Of a stretch of DNA of 64,000 nucleotides, positions 50,901 through 61,059 are shown one piece after another. Made by a program: the position numbers and the translations under genes. Source of the stretch: Triatoma infestans (Eukaryota > Arthropoda > Insecta > Hemiptera > Reduviidae); assembly GCA_011037195.1 (NCBI GenBank), contig JAAEAF010014521.1:59593-123592 (forward strand). The letters are read 5' to 3'. The notes under the pieces are model-generated. The model saw only the letters and a list, made by a program, of their open reading frames with translations. It ran no database searches and was not told the DNA's origin. The first letter of the stretch is position 1; each line of letters starts with the position of its first letter.

Positions 50901-53900
50901 TCTCCAGTTTTCTTCGTTTAGAGCTGGCATTCTCCAGGCCTTTGCAAAAAGTAGTTTGACAAGTAATGTGTAGCCTACTAGTTGTCTACCTCTCTTTTCC
51001 CAAAAGGCATTTTCTTAAAGAATCTTCTTCGAAAATTCGATCTAGAAAATGTGACCTTAAAGACCTACAATTTCAGAGGCCCGGCCCAAAATGTCTTCAT
51101 GTGGACCACGGACTTAGACTGTTGTAATTACAATTACAAATTGCTAGACTGTTGTAATTACAATTACAAATTGCTAGACTGTTGTAATTACAATTACAAA
51201 TTGCTAGACTGTTGTAATTACAATTACAAATTGCTAGACTGTTGTAATTACAATTACAAATTGCTAGACTGTTGTAATTACAATTACAAATTGCTAGACT
51301 GTTGTAATTAAAATTTTATAAAACATTCGAACATACTGCCAAATTGAAATTTCCAAATGTAAATGTAAAATATAAAATTATCGAGGATATTTATAACTAT
51401 TATTATTTTATCTGTTTTTCAGAGGGAAGTTTTCAAAAACTTTATATTGAAGAAACTGCTTGAAAAAGTAGAAACTCAGGATGTAAGTATAAACATTGTT
51501 TCCTTATATCTCAGCTGGGGAAAGTGGACTAATGAGTTACTCATTGATCGTGATTTCCCTGCGAGTTGCCCTGATTAACTACATCTCAACAATGACACAA
51601 TAGCCTTAAAGCCTGCATCGTAATTATATGTGACCTAAACAACCAAACAACATACTCATAGGCCAACTCTAAGGCCGGGCGAAAGTTGAGGCGCAGTATG
51701 ACGTGCGGTGACGCAGCGTGAAGTGAGCTGCGTGGTTAAAGTGAACTGCGTCCCGGGGTTGTGCGAAAGTGAAACGCAGTTTATCGCACACCCGTCACGC
51801 AGTACTACTTGATAGATTCCCCAGCATAGTTTGCTACAATTATTTTCTATAATGTATTCATATTTGCTTAATTTATTAGACTCGGAATCTGATTCTGATT
51901 TTGTTGAGGAAGAAATAGAGTATGCAACTATATTTAAAAAAAATTTGCCAAAAAGTGAATACTTAAAAAAAATGAAAGACTCACGGAGAATTCGTTCTTC
52001 AGAAAGAACTTTCTGATGAAAAGTATAAAAATTATTATCGAGTGACCCGTGCACAGTTTGGAGTAATTCATGGATTTATTAAAGGAGACATAGAATGTGA
52101 AGGATGCTGCAATGCTTCAAAGCCCATCGGAACGGAAGAAAAACTGGCCACATGAACGAAAAGTCACGACGGTTTTGTGCTTAGACCGCAGGCTATCGCA
52201 AGCTCACGGCGTACTAACACTGCGCCACCTCACGCTACGTCCAAACATTCACTGTTGTATAGACTTCTGTTGATTACAGAAATCTGCGGTGAGTCACCCT
52301 GCGCCACCTCACTTAACTGCGTTTCAACTTTCGCTCGGCCTAATAACCACTACTCACATTCGTTCAATGTTCACTCAAATGGTACACCACACACACTACT
52401 AAATTCTATTTACAAACATTGACATCTGAGGGAGTCACAATAGATCTGTCGAAATGGGACCATTTATGGTTATTCTTTTTATACATCTACAACCGTACTT
52501 GAATATAAACTTCTTCAAAATTAGTGACTTTGTTCGATCTCGAACGGATTGTTTTTCAAGTTTTGTCACATTAATAGATTATCCAAATCATTTAAAGTAA
52601 TATATTCTATTTTGCAGGAACGGTTTAAGAATATGATGGAAAAGTTGGTTATCAATCGGAATTCTGGACAAGGTATACATTCTAATATGTATAAAAAAAT
52701 GTAAAACTAGTTGTATAATTTAATGTTTTAAAATTCAGAAGATTAGTTCATAATATGTTGAGATGTCATGATATTAATTTAGCTTTACATTTCAGAAATA
52801 TCGCATAGAGAAGGTTCCTCCAACACACCTTCTGTTGATGTCTGGCCTGAAATTAGAGAGAAGGTAGTGCATATTGTAAATTATATGCTGAAACAGTACC
52901 ACGCAGATAGGACAGGAATGCCAGATTATGCACTCATGTCCAATGGTAATATATTCTAACATCATTAATTTGTAGGCTGTCAACATAACATGTTTATTAA
53001 TAAAAAAAAAAATTATATTTTCAGGTGGTTCAATACTTAGCGTTCGTTGTACCCAGACTTACACTAAAGATTCGGGAAATTTATATTTATTCGGTTTGCC
53101 ACTTTGGAATGTAAACAGCAATCCAGAAATTATTATAAAGGTAAATTAAATGCTTGTAAACATGTTTACCATAATGAAGTTTGATTTGAAACCTTCTGTT
53201 TAGGAATTAGTACATGACGAAAATGCTTTCCGTCAGTTTTTGTTTAGCATTTTATATAGTTAGTAATGTGTGCAATTACTTAAGTTTAGCGACCTCACAG
53301 GAAAACTCTTCCACACACACATTGTGAACTTTATGACGACCGCATTATTTGTACAAAAACCTAACACCTGTAGAAGCCATGTTGAATCTTCAGGTTGATG
53401 AGGATGTTGGCTTTATGCACTTCGCCTCTGTAAAACTTCATCGTATTTGATTCGTTTCATCATAATTTGAAGTTTTCAAATTACGTTTGGCTCGTGTCTT
53501 TTTTGTAGGGACCTCTCTTTGGCGTGGTCCTGAACTTAATAACTATATTAAACTAACACAGTAAGAGAAAGTAAAAATAAATAAAGTTTCTAAGTAGCTC
53601 TTAAATCAGTTTTCTCGAAATAAAAACAAAACAAAATGAAAAATTTGATATTTTAAAATATACCGTTAAAAAAAACTCGAAAATCTGAAGAAAAAAAACC
53701 ACTATATGTAGTATTTCTATAAACTATTTTCTCGAAAGATTCATGTCAGCGGATCCCATTGTGTTACCGAAACGGAATTATCAAGATTGACATTTGTTTT
53801 TTTGAGTTACATTTCTGTTTTACACATAAAAATGGCGATTAAATAAATTTTAAAAAAAAGATAAAGAAAAAAAAAAGAGCATTTAGTCTGACATCCTGAT

Positions 53901-54803
53901 ATCCCATCTTCTTAAGACTTGCCATGTCTTCATAAAAACAACTTAAATCTCCTTATTTTAGCATAATAAAGTTTCCAGTATTCTTTAGCGAGAACTTCAA
54001 TCGGTCAGCATATTTGTAAAATTGCCAGATAGAAAGCTCTGCCGAGAGGGAGATACTGGTTACAAACGTACATTTTTATGCTTGAGTTTTTCAAAGTCCT
54101 TACAAAAATTCTTGATGGCCACTTGTAATTGTAAGTGCTATTGTAATTGAATATATTTTATAGTTATGCTGTCTATACAACTTATTAATATCAGTCTCAA
54201 TAGAATTAATAGATCCCCTAGATTTGCCCAACAAATTAACATTTTCCTATATTAAGGATAACATCTTGATGCTTTTATTTCTTACAACAATAACTGATTC
54301 CTATATTTTAATTTGTCAACTTTGATAGAGCTAATGAAATTTTATTTATTTTATAAACAGCCAGGCATAATGCCAGGAGAATGTTGGGCTTTTGAAGGAT
54401 CTACAGGTTCTGTAGCTATAAGTCTTTCAATGTCAATCTACGTTGGTGGATTTACCATGGAACATACCCCTAAAGAGCTTTCACCACATGGCAATATTAA
54501 ATCGGCCCCTCATCAATTCTCTGTCTGGGTTTGTATTATTATTATTACTTTTTTTTCGAAGAATTTTAGTCTTGCTTCTTTGAAATGAATATATTTATAT
54601 ATATATATTTTTTTAAAGGCTTTGCAAGATTTATCGGATGAAAAACCTCAATTTTTGGGAAGATTCAAATTTTTAGACAATGGAGAAAGTTTACAATATT
54701 TTGAAGCCGAGGTATGTAAACAAGTTTTATTTATTTTAATTGATTATAAAACTATAAAAATATGATATCTAATAATTAACATCAGATAAAAGTGATAAAA
54801 GTG

Positions 54804-54856
<53 letters not shown>

Positions 54857-57800
54857 AATAAAAGGATTATAAGGAAACAGTCTTTATTCATATGGTGACA
54901 AAATACCAAGATTAATTGCGATAGTTTCCTCTTTGGTTGTGCACAAACACTTTGATTCTTTCACAAATTCTTTCAGTTATTTTATTCAATCATTATATTG
55001 CAATTAATGCGCAAATTTATATTAGGTATATAGATAATATTCAGTTTTTATATGGAACTCGACCCACATACTCCCTTCAAATAACCTTTCCACCCACTTG
55101 ATTATTCTTCTCAAGGACCTTTCTCAGTGTCAAATAGTTTTCAATACGGAGTTTAAAATTGTATAAAAATTACTCATCATGTTTTTGATATGATGATGTC
55201 AGTACTACAAATTTATTTATTTATTTATGTTACTGAAACATTCCCAGTCATTATATTCCTATTAGAATTAGGTTTTTGTCCATTAAGTTTTATTATTTTT
55301 GTAACATTTTAAATTGATTTGAAAAACTAATGAATTCCATAGATATCCAAGGTAGAGTGCTGTAAATAATTTTATCATTTCGCTCACCAAGACAGTAACA
55401 ACGATTGTCTCTTGATAATCTAAATCAACAATAATGGCTAAGTTAAATCATAGTCCATGGCGTAAAATTAATGGCGATGCTCGTAAAAATCTTTTAAGAA
55501 ATGATGTAATTTTTTTACTTACAGATCAATTAATAAAATCAAGTATTAAACTTACGTTTATCTCACATTTTCGCTTGAAATTGATTATGAATCCAAACTT
55601 AAATATTGTTGATTCTAAAAAGTTCTAGGTAACTTTTGTGTGGTCAAAATAGCCGCAGGTTCCACATCTGAGCTGTTATTTTATCAATTCTTTTTTGCTT
55701 TTACAACTATTCTTTCCCCGTTTCTAAAAGTTTTGGATTACCAGATGTTGGACTAATTAATTAAATACGCTCATTCATTGCCAAAATTATGCAATAAATC
55801 GTAACCATCAGCTGATGGCCGTGCCATACTACTATCCCAAAAATAGCTTTATATTTCAGACCTTCTATTTTGGCATAATGAAGTTTCCAGTTTTCTTATA
55901 CCTGGAACCTCAGTCGGTCAGCATACTGGTAACATCTATTTTTATGCTTGATATTTCAAAGTCCATACGAAATTTCTTGATGGTCACCTGCGTTCTGTAG
56001 ATACCTTATACTACTTGCCCGACACGTATTTCTGCCATAACAAAAATAAGTAAATAATAATTACCAAAATATGTATACAGTGAAAAACGCGTAATATGAA
56101 AAATCTGTTAATACGAAATCATACTGCGTTCCCGACAAAATACTATGTAATTTCATACATTTTTTTCTTTGACACGAAACAAATATTGCTTAACACGAAA
56201 TGATTTCACTTCCCGGACGAACAAAATATACCTGTTTTCTGCAGCCAGATCGTCACGCAGATTTTTTTGGCTTAATTTTTCTTGTTAGACAGAACAAAAT
56301 AAACAATGGCTGCCACTGTTGCTAGGTTTCCGGTTGTCTTTGAGTAGTTAAAGGCACCGACATGTCAAAATATTTCAGTTAGTTTTCGAATTCGGTGAAT
56401 TTTGTGTTTTTTTGCAATTTTAATACATAAACTTATTTTTTTTTACGCCTACAAAGGCAGAGAAATCAGGACGAAAACAAACCGCAATTTTATCGTTTAC
56501 CACGAAAAAATACTTAGGTCCCCTCAGTTTCGTGTTTATACTGTAAATTCGTTTAAACTGTAAATAAATATTCGTAGATAATTAAATCTTGGAAAATTGG
56601 TCCTGGGTATTTTCTGTCTGAGTCCGGCAATCGGCAATCTGTTCCAGCTGCTGCATTGTAGGTTGTCTAGAAATGTTTGTGTTGTCCCGTTTATGAATCC
56701 TGATTGTAGCATTTCCAGCACCTTGTGAATATGTCCTTCCCTTGGAAACATAGTGCGCCCAAAGATACTTTTTAAACTTGATATACTAAATATATGTCCC
56801 TTTTATCACTTATGACACTTTGATCTGTTACTACTATTTGATTTTTCTGGGAAAATTAAGGTCCCTCATGGGTGGGTGGGCTATTACGCCAAAAAATTTT
56901 TAAGCAAGAAAAATTAGTCGGCTGGGGCCAGAGAAGAAGCTTTTTATTTAAAAAAAAGTTTGTTCGACGTTTCTTTACACCAAACCTACCTTCATTTAAC
57001 GAATCCTTTCATCGTAAAATTGATTCGATCAAAAATTTATATAAGAGAGCCATTAACTTACCTGCACCTCTATTCCAGAACGTCAATATCCTCAAAATAC
57101 ACAACATTCTACTACAAAATCATTATAAAAATCACCTCATCCTCAAAACATTCCGTAAACTAAAAAACAACCCTTTAAAAACCACATGTCATTCCATGCC
57201 CGAGCCATCCATATTCCGTTCTTTCATCTACACAAATACCATCTCATTCATATTCCAAAGTCTAAAGTCTATCATTCCCAAACTCAAATCTGGTCTCTAC
57301 TCCTCCAACAAACTCAGCAAACTGTTCTCTAAACTCAAAGACCCCCATTGAAACAAATGACAAAACGAACTCTGTTTACACAATACTTTGCACTGCACCA
57401 AACTGTAACGCATGTAACATTGGTAAATCCAAACAACACCTACGAAAGAGACTTACACAATATGAACTTGGACATAGCTAACCAGAAAATTGACAGTACA
57501 GCCCTCACAAAACATGCACTCACCCTTGCCCACTCCTTTGATTTCCGAAATGCTTCTGTCCTGACCACCCATTCCAACCACCTGAAGCGATTTCTCTCAG
57601 AATCCATCCACATTAACCTCAACCCTAACTATATTAACTACAAAAAAGACAAGGACGTCATTACCTCTCTCTTCTTACAACAACATTTGCCGCTTCCTCA
57701 ATCCCCCCCCCCCCCCCCACTAAATTACACATACCAACTTTCTACACTTTCCACTCATCTTCTAGTTTATTTATATTCATATATTTCTCTTATAATTACT

Positions 57801-58449
57801 AATTGATTTGTTTTTCATTTCTACAACTCTTCATATTTCCCAACTTGTTAATTTTCCATTCTCTGTTTTCTTTGCAAGCATACCTTACACCAAAACCTAA
57901 ACAATAACCTCCTTCAACATTAAACTCCTCCATCCATTAACTTCGTCCTTAATAGGTATTTATCTTTTTAATATTGTTTAATCATGATTATGTTTTAATG
58001 TTTATCATACAATTTACTATATTTCCGTATTTTTTGTTTTGTAGTTCCTGAGGAAGGACACTAAAGGTGTCCGAAACGTCGAACAAACTTTTTTTAAAAA
58101 TAAAAAGTTTCTTCTCTGGCCCCAGCCAACCAATTTTTGCTTGTTTAATTAAACAACGACCAAACATAATTATTTTTTACAAAAATTCTTTAATTTTAAT
58201 TTTTTGTTTGTTTGTTTGTTGACTATTCAAATTGAAATAAGAGAAAGTCATGTGGAATATATTTTACAATCATTTAATTATAAAATAAAATAATTTTTAA
58301 TACTCCTTATCATATAATTTATGTTTTTACAGAAATTGGATATACCAGTGCAAACGGTAGAATTAAGAATAGAAAGCAATCACGGTTCAGTGGACTATAC
58401 CTGTCTATATAGATTTAGAGTGCATGGAAGGCCGGCAGTAAATTATTGA
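36188..58449 (+). CDS. koi: SUN-domain LINC complex protein, 17 exons
   Basis: Exons: 36188-36384, 36987-37031, 37434-37497, 37736-37797, 39957-40213, 43234-43458, 44912-45144, 46114-46287, 47994-48038, 48951-49007, 51423-51482, 52618-52672, 52796-52945, 53025-53140, 54361-54528, 54619-54711, 58333-58449. Junctions are GT/AG and the phases close to 705 codons plus TGA. The first ATG of the frame (MREKRRGKK) is taken as start. Residues 1-260 are basic and Ser-rich (nucleoplasm), with a TM near 263-281 (SFPIIFILLALLFYILL). A second hydrophobic stretch lies in the 44912 exon, then short coiled-coil exons, and the SUN domain from about 528 to 705. SUN landmarks: MPDYALMSNGGSIL, RCTQTY (the Cys that can disulfide-bond KASH), LFGLPLW, PGECWAFEG, TMEHTPKELSP, YTCLYRFRVHG. 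It anchors KASH partners across the nuclear envelope. Length and layout favour klaroid/SUN1-2 over the testis type. Confidence 0.95.
37798..39956. other. SUN intron of 2.2 kb
   Basis: Non-coding. The main content is a long copy of the dispersed repeat at about 38640-39540 (ACTTTTTCTTACTG, GAGGAAGATTTGCAATC, a GAAAACGACGAC block, TGAGAGAAAGTTGTGTG). No extra exon is seen. Confidence 0.55.
38640..39540 (+). repeat. Dispersed repeat family, long copy
   Basis: It has the same block order as 1800-2760: Ser-type low-complexity start, AAGAGGAAGA, GAAGCTTGAA, CATATACGGAAGTCCGAC, GAAACTGTTAACAACAG and a TGAGAGAAAGTTGTGTG end. It contains an ALU-unrelated GCGCGCAAGAGAG patch. No conserved open frame. 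Confidence 0.55.
40700..42110 (-). pseudogene. Antisense LINE remnant with RT and RNase H tails
   Basis: On the minus strand, pieces of a non-LTR retrotransposon ORF2 appear in order: CLSINPNKTQEIIF and MKFFGVVLDSKLHWSKHF (RT, about 41990-41790), then the RNase H end GVEVDRLAKLRASLPFI (about 41200-41150), and a tail region. Frames shift and stops are frequent. The presence of RNase H after RT points to the I/R1/LOA group rather than Jockey. It lies antisense in a 3-kb SUN intron. Confidence 0.6.
42386..42669 (-). mobile_element. Retrozyme-like short element
   Basis: A 284-bp non-coding unit is inserted into a copy of the main dispersed repeat, with a 14-bp target duplication, TTCAATTTTATGAA (42372-42385 and 42670-42683). 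The host repeat reads continuously if the unit is removed. On the minus strand one end carries a complete hammerhead core (42402-42454). There is no open frame. By layout it matches the 240-bp unit at 19774-20013. It is probably mobilised by a Penelope-like reverse transcriptase. Confidence 0.75.
42402..42454 (-). ncRNA. Hammerhead ribozyme, complete core
   Basis: Read on the minus strand: an 11-bp stem I (AAATTTTTACC pairs with GGTGAAAATTT), then CTGAAGA, stem II GGCAA-TAAAT-TTGCC, then GAAA, the palindromic mini stem III ACGT, and cleavage-site C. Every core nucleotide of the hammerhead is present. The two-base-pair, loopless stem III means it would work best as a dimer, as known for hammerheads in Penelope-like element termini. 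Activity is inferred, not shown. Confidence 0.82.
43459..44911. other. SUN intron of 1.45 kb
   Basis: Non-coding A+T-rich DNA. A diverged piece of the main dispersed repeat lies at about 44460-44800 (reverse orientation, with CGATCGTAATACTTGCCC and ACTAAGAAGTAAGAG). Nothing else is recognised. Confidence 0.5.
46288..47993. other. SUN intron of 1.7 kb
   Basis: It contains dispersed-repeat DNA at about 47080-47720, which begins with the terminal-type block TGATATGAAACATAC and includes GGCAGGTAGAGAGCG. The intron ends in a run of 30 T directly before the acceptor AG of the 45-bp exon. Confidence 0.5.
48296..48541 (+). CDS. Possible alternative terminal exon of SUN
   Basis: After an acceptor-like TTGGTTCAG the sequence is open for 81 codons (PVSVNISTFTVSSER at the start, TSLTKLVSVLYDAKLEQ at the end) in the phase that matches the preceding exon (ends 48038, phase 0). 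The TAA stop lies inside an AATAAA. Use of this exon would give a membrane protein with part of the stalk but no SUN domain. The pyrimidine tract is weak and I know no homologue. A transposon remnant is the main alternative, as a hammerhead-like pair lies 150 bp on. Confidence 0.25.
   Translation, partial: PVSVNISTFTVSSERNFEKFPLRIPTIIRMRRGLLHLILNKNTKLTHSNFISRFFKQFLPQNDITSLTKLVSVLYDAKLEQ
48684..48790. mobile_element. Inverted pair of hammerhead-like motifs
   Basis: Minus strand 48684-48711 reads CTGAAGA, TAGGCGAACGCCTA, AAAAC. Plus strand 48746-48773 reads CTGAAGA, TGGGCGAATCCCC, GAAATC. The two stems differ at paired positions yet keep base pairing. Stem III is not evident and the minus copy has lost the G of GAAA. 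Confidence 0.45.
49165..49735 (+). pseudogene. Non-LTR retrotransposon RT remnant
   Basis: Degraded RT pieces after the SUN exon at 48951: APHAEHILSDFIVTMKR, WNLQVKLSKSKFLNL, KIREKKLVALNG and a tail NQMNYWKNVKRIFLKRLFSL. Stops and shifts are many. The order (palm end, KSKF, LNG linker, tail) is that of LINE reverse transcriptases. The clade is unclear. Confidence 0.55.
51116..51310 (+). repeat. 30-bp minisatellite, 6.5 perfect copies
   Basis: The unit AGACTGTTGTAATTACAATT (first 20 bases) plus ACAAATTGCT repeats six and a half times with no visible mismatch. As 30 is a multiple of 3, the array leaves a frame open that would read a decapeptide (LDCCNYNYKL) over and over. No splice sites support translation. 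It lies 113 bp before a SUN exon. Confidence 0.95.
51673..52340 (+). mobile_element. PIF/Harbinger element, internally deleted
   Basis: Inverted ends share GGCCGGGCGAAAGTTGA (right end GGCCGAGCGAAAGTTGA) and are flanked by the 3-bp duplication TAA (51670-51672 and 52341-52343), the PIF/Harbinger signature. Inside is only the transposase N-terminus in two frames (51831-52016, SDSDFVEEEIEYATIF; then YKNYYRVTRAQFGVIHGFI and KPIGTEEKLA ending at a stop near 52155). The DDE domain is gone, so it is a non-autonomous 668-bp derivative in a SUN intron. Confidence 0.88.
53940..54125. repeat. Dispersed repeat shared with 55.86-56.0 kb
   Basis: The blocks ATAATGAAGTTTCCAGT-type, TCAGTCGGTCAGCATA-type, ATTTTTATGCTTGA and TTCTTGATGG recur in the same order at about 55855-55995. 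The present copy is longer by a 30-base insert. The class is unknown. Confidence 0.6.
56078..56543. mobile_element. pogo/Tigger-like MITE
   Basis: The ends are inverted (CAGTGAAAAACGCGTAATA-like at left; complement CAGTATAAACACGAAA at right) and flanked by TA on both sides (56076-56077 and 56544-56545). ACACGAAA motifs recur inside. The 466-bp unit has no transposase. Ends and TA target fit non-autonomous pogo elements. Confidence 0.6.
56960..57700 (+). pseudogene. Penelope-like endonuclease fragment
   Basis: A first frame (to 57351) covers FRSFIYTNTISFIFQSL and KLSKLFSKLKDP, the linker typical before Penelope GIY-YIG domains. A shifted frame near 57400 has CNACNIGKSKQHLRKRL, the nuclease entry (YIG plus helix Arg equivalent). 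A third gives STALTKHALTLAHSFDF and LKRFLSESIHI, the domain end. At least two frameshifts break it. A segment near 57030-57110 (KIDSIKNLYKRAINLP, NILKIHNILLQN) looks more like a LINE RT tail than Penelope. Confidence 0.75.
58044..58084 (+). ncRNA. Hammerhead ribozyme core in Penelope terminus
   Basis: CTGAGGA (58048-58054), stem II GGACAC-TAAAG-GTGTCC (58056-58072), GAAA (58073-58076), the ACGT palindrome and C (58080). Stem I pairs GTTC (58044-58047) with GAAC (58081-58084). All core bases are present. The mini stem III suggests activity as a dimer. It ends 0.25 kb before the last SUN exon, in the same transcript orientation. Confidence 0.8.
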
Positions 58450-60950
58450 AGATCAGTTTAGATTAGAGATTTTGTTTAGAACTTCAGTAAATTTGCTGAA
58501 TGAAGTTTTTCTGAAAACGTAAAGTCTAAATAAAACTTTTTTTTTACCAATATTGCCATTGTAAATAGTTTGTTCAATATAAAAAAAAATGCACAGTAAA
58601 AACTGAAAAATAAGTAATACATAGAGATTATATTTTGTTAGAGTATATTAATTATAAATTTTATATAAAATTAAGTTTTTTTATGTCATGAAATTAAAAT
58701 AGTTAAATTAGATAATTGTAACCAAAACCTTTTTTAACATTAAAGGGTCAAAAAATTGTACCATAGTACTAGTTGATCCTTATCTTTACTAGTCATTCTT
58801 TCAATTTACCATTATTCTAGTTGTAAATTTATTGAAAAATTATTTTTTTTTAAAAAAAGAATGTTTATTAATATACGTGAATATGTATGTGTGCAATTTT
58901 GTAACAGTTATTTTGCACTTAATTGATCTTTTCGAAGCCGATGCATTAGGTGAATGGTACAAAGTGCCAAGTTCACACACTAACTATGGTCCATCTTAAT
59001 ACCTTTTCTGCTATTGCCGGAAGCGTATGAAAATCTTTCTTTTGGAATGAGCCAACTTTGTATTGGTCTCCCTTTTGCGCTTCTTCCTTCCATATTAGCT
59101 CCGTGCTGTAAATCTCAGCGATCTCATCACCGTACGTTCTATTGAAGTGGCCGAAACCATTTCGACAAATTTTCCATCATCAAGTCTTCATCTGGCAATT
59201 CTCTCTTCCTTCCAGTTCTTATCCCTTCCCCCCTAAACACGGTTTATTATCAAGTTTATTAATTGCATCTGGGAGAATTTGTAATTTAATCTTAAGATTC
59301 CTTTCGTTCTTGGCAAACAACACAATAGATCATTTGCTTCTGATAGCAGTTTATAGCTGCATATTATGACATGAAATGGTAGCCTTTGCCCGCTTTAACA
59401 GCCACCCATTACACACAAAATAGAGATTGTTTTCTTGTCCGGTTATTCAGTTTGCTCTCGAATTCAGAAGCCCTATTTCATGTCCTCATATTATTCCTGG
59501 TTTGCTAGCATATAGGCTCCTTCCTCACTACAAAAATAATTCCCTGTATATTCTTTTCTCCCCAAGATCCATATATACAACTTTAGATCTTTCCACTATT
59601 TGCGCAAAATACACTACCACGCACGTCTTTGCATGCTTTCTTCGTCTGAAACCCACATTGTTCTTCTTTCAGCATTGCGAAGATACAATTAATTTTTTTT
59701 TTTTTTTTTTTTTGTATGATAAAATCGAAATAAATAGTAATAAAGCCCAAAAAAAAGTAATAATTTAAATATATTAAATGAAACAGAAAAATTGTGAAAT
59801 GCTTATATATAGTGTTCCCATTTTTCTTTTCTTTTTTTCTTTGATTAAAAGCAAATTCATTTTTTTTTTTTGTGCTAATTCAGACTTCCACGGTCTTCAA
59901 CATATAAACACATTGGAGAATTGTGTGTTCGTGTTGGATCGTTGTATAGTATGTGTTAAAAGCAGAAGACATGATCTAATCCTAGAAGATTTCAAAATTC
60001 TATAATGTTATATCTTTTTAACCCATAGTTTTATGATGACGTATTTTCTAAATAAATATACATAAATCACATTTTAATATAATTATACTCCTTTAAAAAA
60101 TCTATTTTTATTATACGACTTATATAATAAACCTGCTTTATGAGTTCATGTCAAGTTTTGTTGACAAACATGTGTTGCATCATAATAAATAAAAAAATCT
60201 ATCGAATATTTTATATCTTACATTCTCATCTTTGTTGTTTTCTCATTTTCTTTTCAAGTAACGAAATACTAGCGCACTGTAGAAATCTACAAAGAATATG
60301 GCTTCGAATTGGTTAAGTGCTTTTTATTCCTTTTCCCATCCTTAATTTAATCTTTTTGTTTGCTGTTTGTAAATTTCACTTTATATTCACATTGAATTAG
60401 TTTCTGTATAAAATTTCTTGTCTTTATTATTTTATTTTTATTTGGTTTGATGAGTACTTAATATTTTGGCAAATTTAAGATTTTGCTGGTTATATTTTTC
60501 TCTTTAATAAACAAAATGTAGTTATGTTTCATATTTAATTAGAATTATTTATTAATTTAAAAAATATATAATAATTATATATATGTAAATATAAAACTAA
60601 ATATGGTAATTTTATAGAAAAACTCGAAAGTGCCTAAAAAAAATAATAACATAAGTTTATAAATAATTCTGAAAATATTTTATAGTCATTTTTATAAAGG
60701 TTAAAAAGATATGCAAAATTTACATTATTTCAAACTTAATACAAACACACAGAAAAATTCAATTCAAAAAAATATGCATGTACATTGAAAAAAAATTTTT
60801 TTTTTATGCCAAAAATGTTTTCCAAAACAATAATTATATAGATTATTAGGAAAATATTGCTGTTGAGTACAAATGTTTATATTAAATAATAAAATTTTTA
60901 ATTTTTTGTTAGTTTATTTTTAAAACATATATATGAGGAGCTGATGATCT
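58450..60950. other. SUN 3' flank, no gene seen
   Basis: A+T-rich DNA with long homopolymers. The open frames at 59142-60005 look like chance. On the minus strand at about 58980-59170 a few phrases (GHFNRTYGDEI, KEEAQKGDQYK) weakly recall the end of a LINE ORF, too little to call. Confidence 0.5.
58529..58534 (+). terminator. Candidate SUN polyadenylation signal
   Basis: AATAAA 80 bp after the stop codon, followed by a T-rich stretch. It is the first canonical signal and would give a very short 3' UTR. Confidence 0.6.
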
Positions 60951-61059
60951 ACAAACCTCCACAAACTTGTTCTAGCAACTTCGTGTGCTCCCTTTCTTTA
61001 TTGAGAAAGTGTACACGCAGTTTTTATTATACGGGAAAATGGTGTCGCAGCAAACCGTG

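Larger units (their letters stand above)
47994..52672 (+). other. Run of short coiled-coil exons in the SUN gene
   Basis: Four consecutive exons of 45, 57, 60 and 55 bp (47994, 48951, 51423, 52618) encode related helical segments: MEALNEIRKENE, KEALKNSIWMLYEKL, REVFKNFILKKLLEKV, ERFKNMMEKLV. The first three start and end in phase 0, with donors after a GAT codon. They extend the lumenal stalk that sets spacing between the membranes and trimerises SUN domains. Exon duplication is inferred from pattern and phase. Confidence 0.65.
56902..58143 (+). mobile_element. Penelope-like element remnant, inverted termini
   Basis: Arms of about 72 bp (56902-56973 and 58072-58143) are inverted copies sharing GGCTGGGGCCAGAGAAGAA, an A/T stretch and GTTTGTTCGACGTTTC. 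Between them lies a broken ORF ending in a GIY-YIG-type endonuclease, followed by a hammerhead core spanning the inner edge of the right arm. Inverted terminal repeats, GIY-YIG nuclease and hammerhead together define the Penelope-like class. The copy is 5' truncated, lacking the RT catalytic box. It lies in the last SUN intron. Confidence 0.82.
54712..58332. other. Last SUN intron, 3.6 kb
   Basis: It holds a run of 47 T (54807-54853), the second copy of the repeat at 53.9 kb (about 55855-55995), a pogo-like MITE (56078-56543) and a Penelope-like remnant (56902-58143). No additional exon is seen between the last two SUN exons. Confidence 0.6.

Noticed and set aside
51116..51310. CRISPR-like array or a protein of decapeptide repeats
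   Set aside because: Units are contiguous with no spacers, and the open frame follows only from a period divisible by three.
56536..56751. Minus-strand frame resembling a Tc1 helix-turn-helix
   Set aside because: A few phrases (GHIHKVLEMLQSG) fit loosely, but no further transposase motifs or ends are present.
59142..60005. Open frames past the SUN gene
   Set aside because: Low-complexity, no conserved motif; likely chance.
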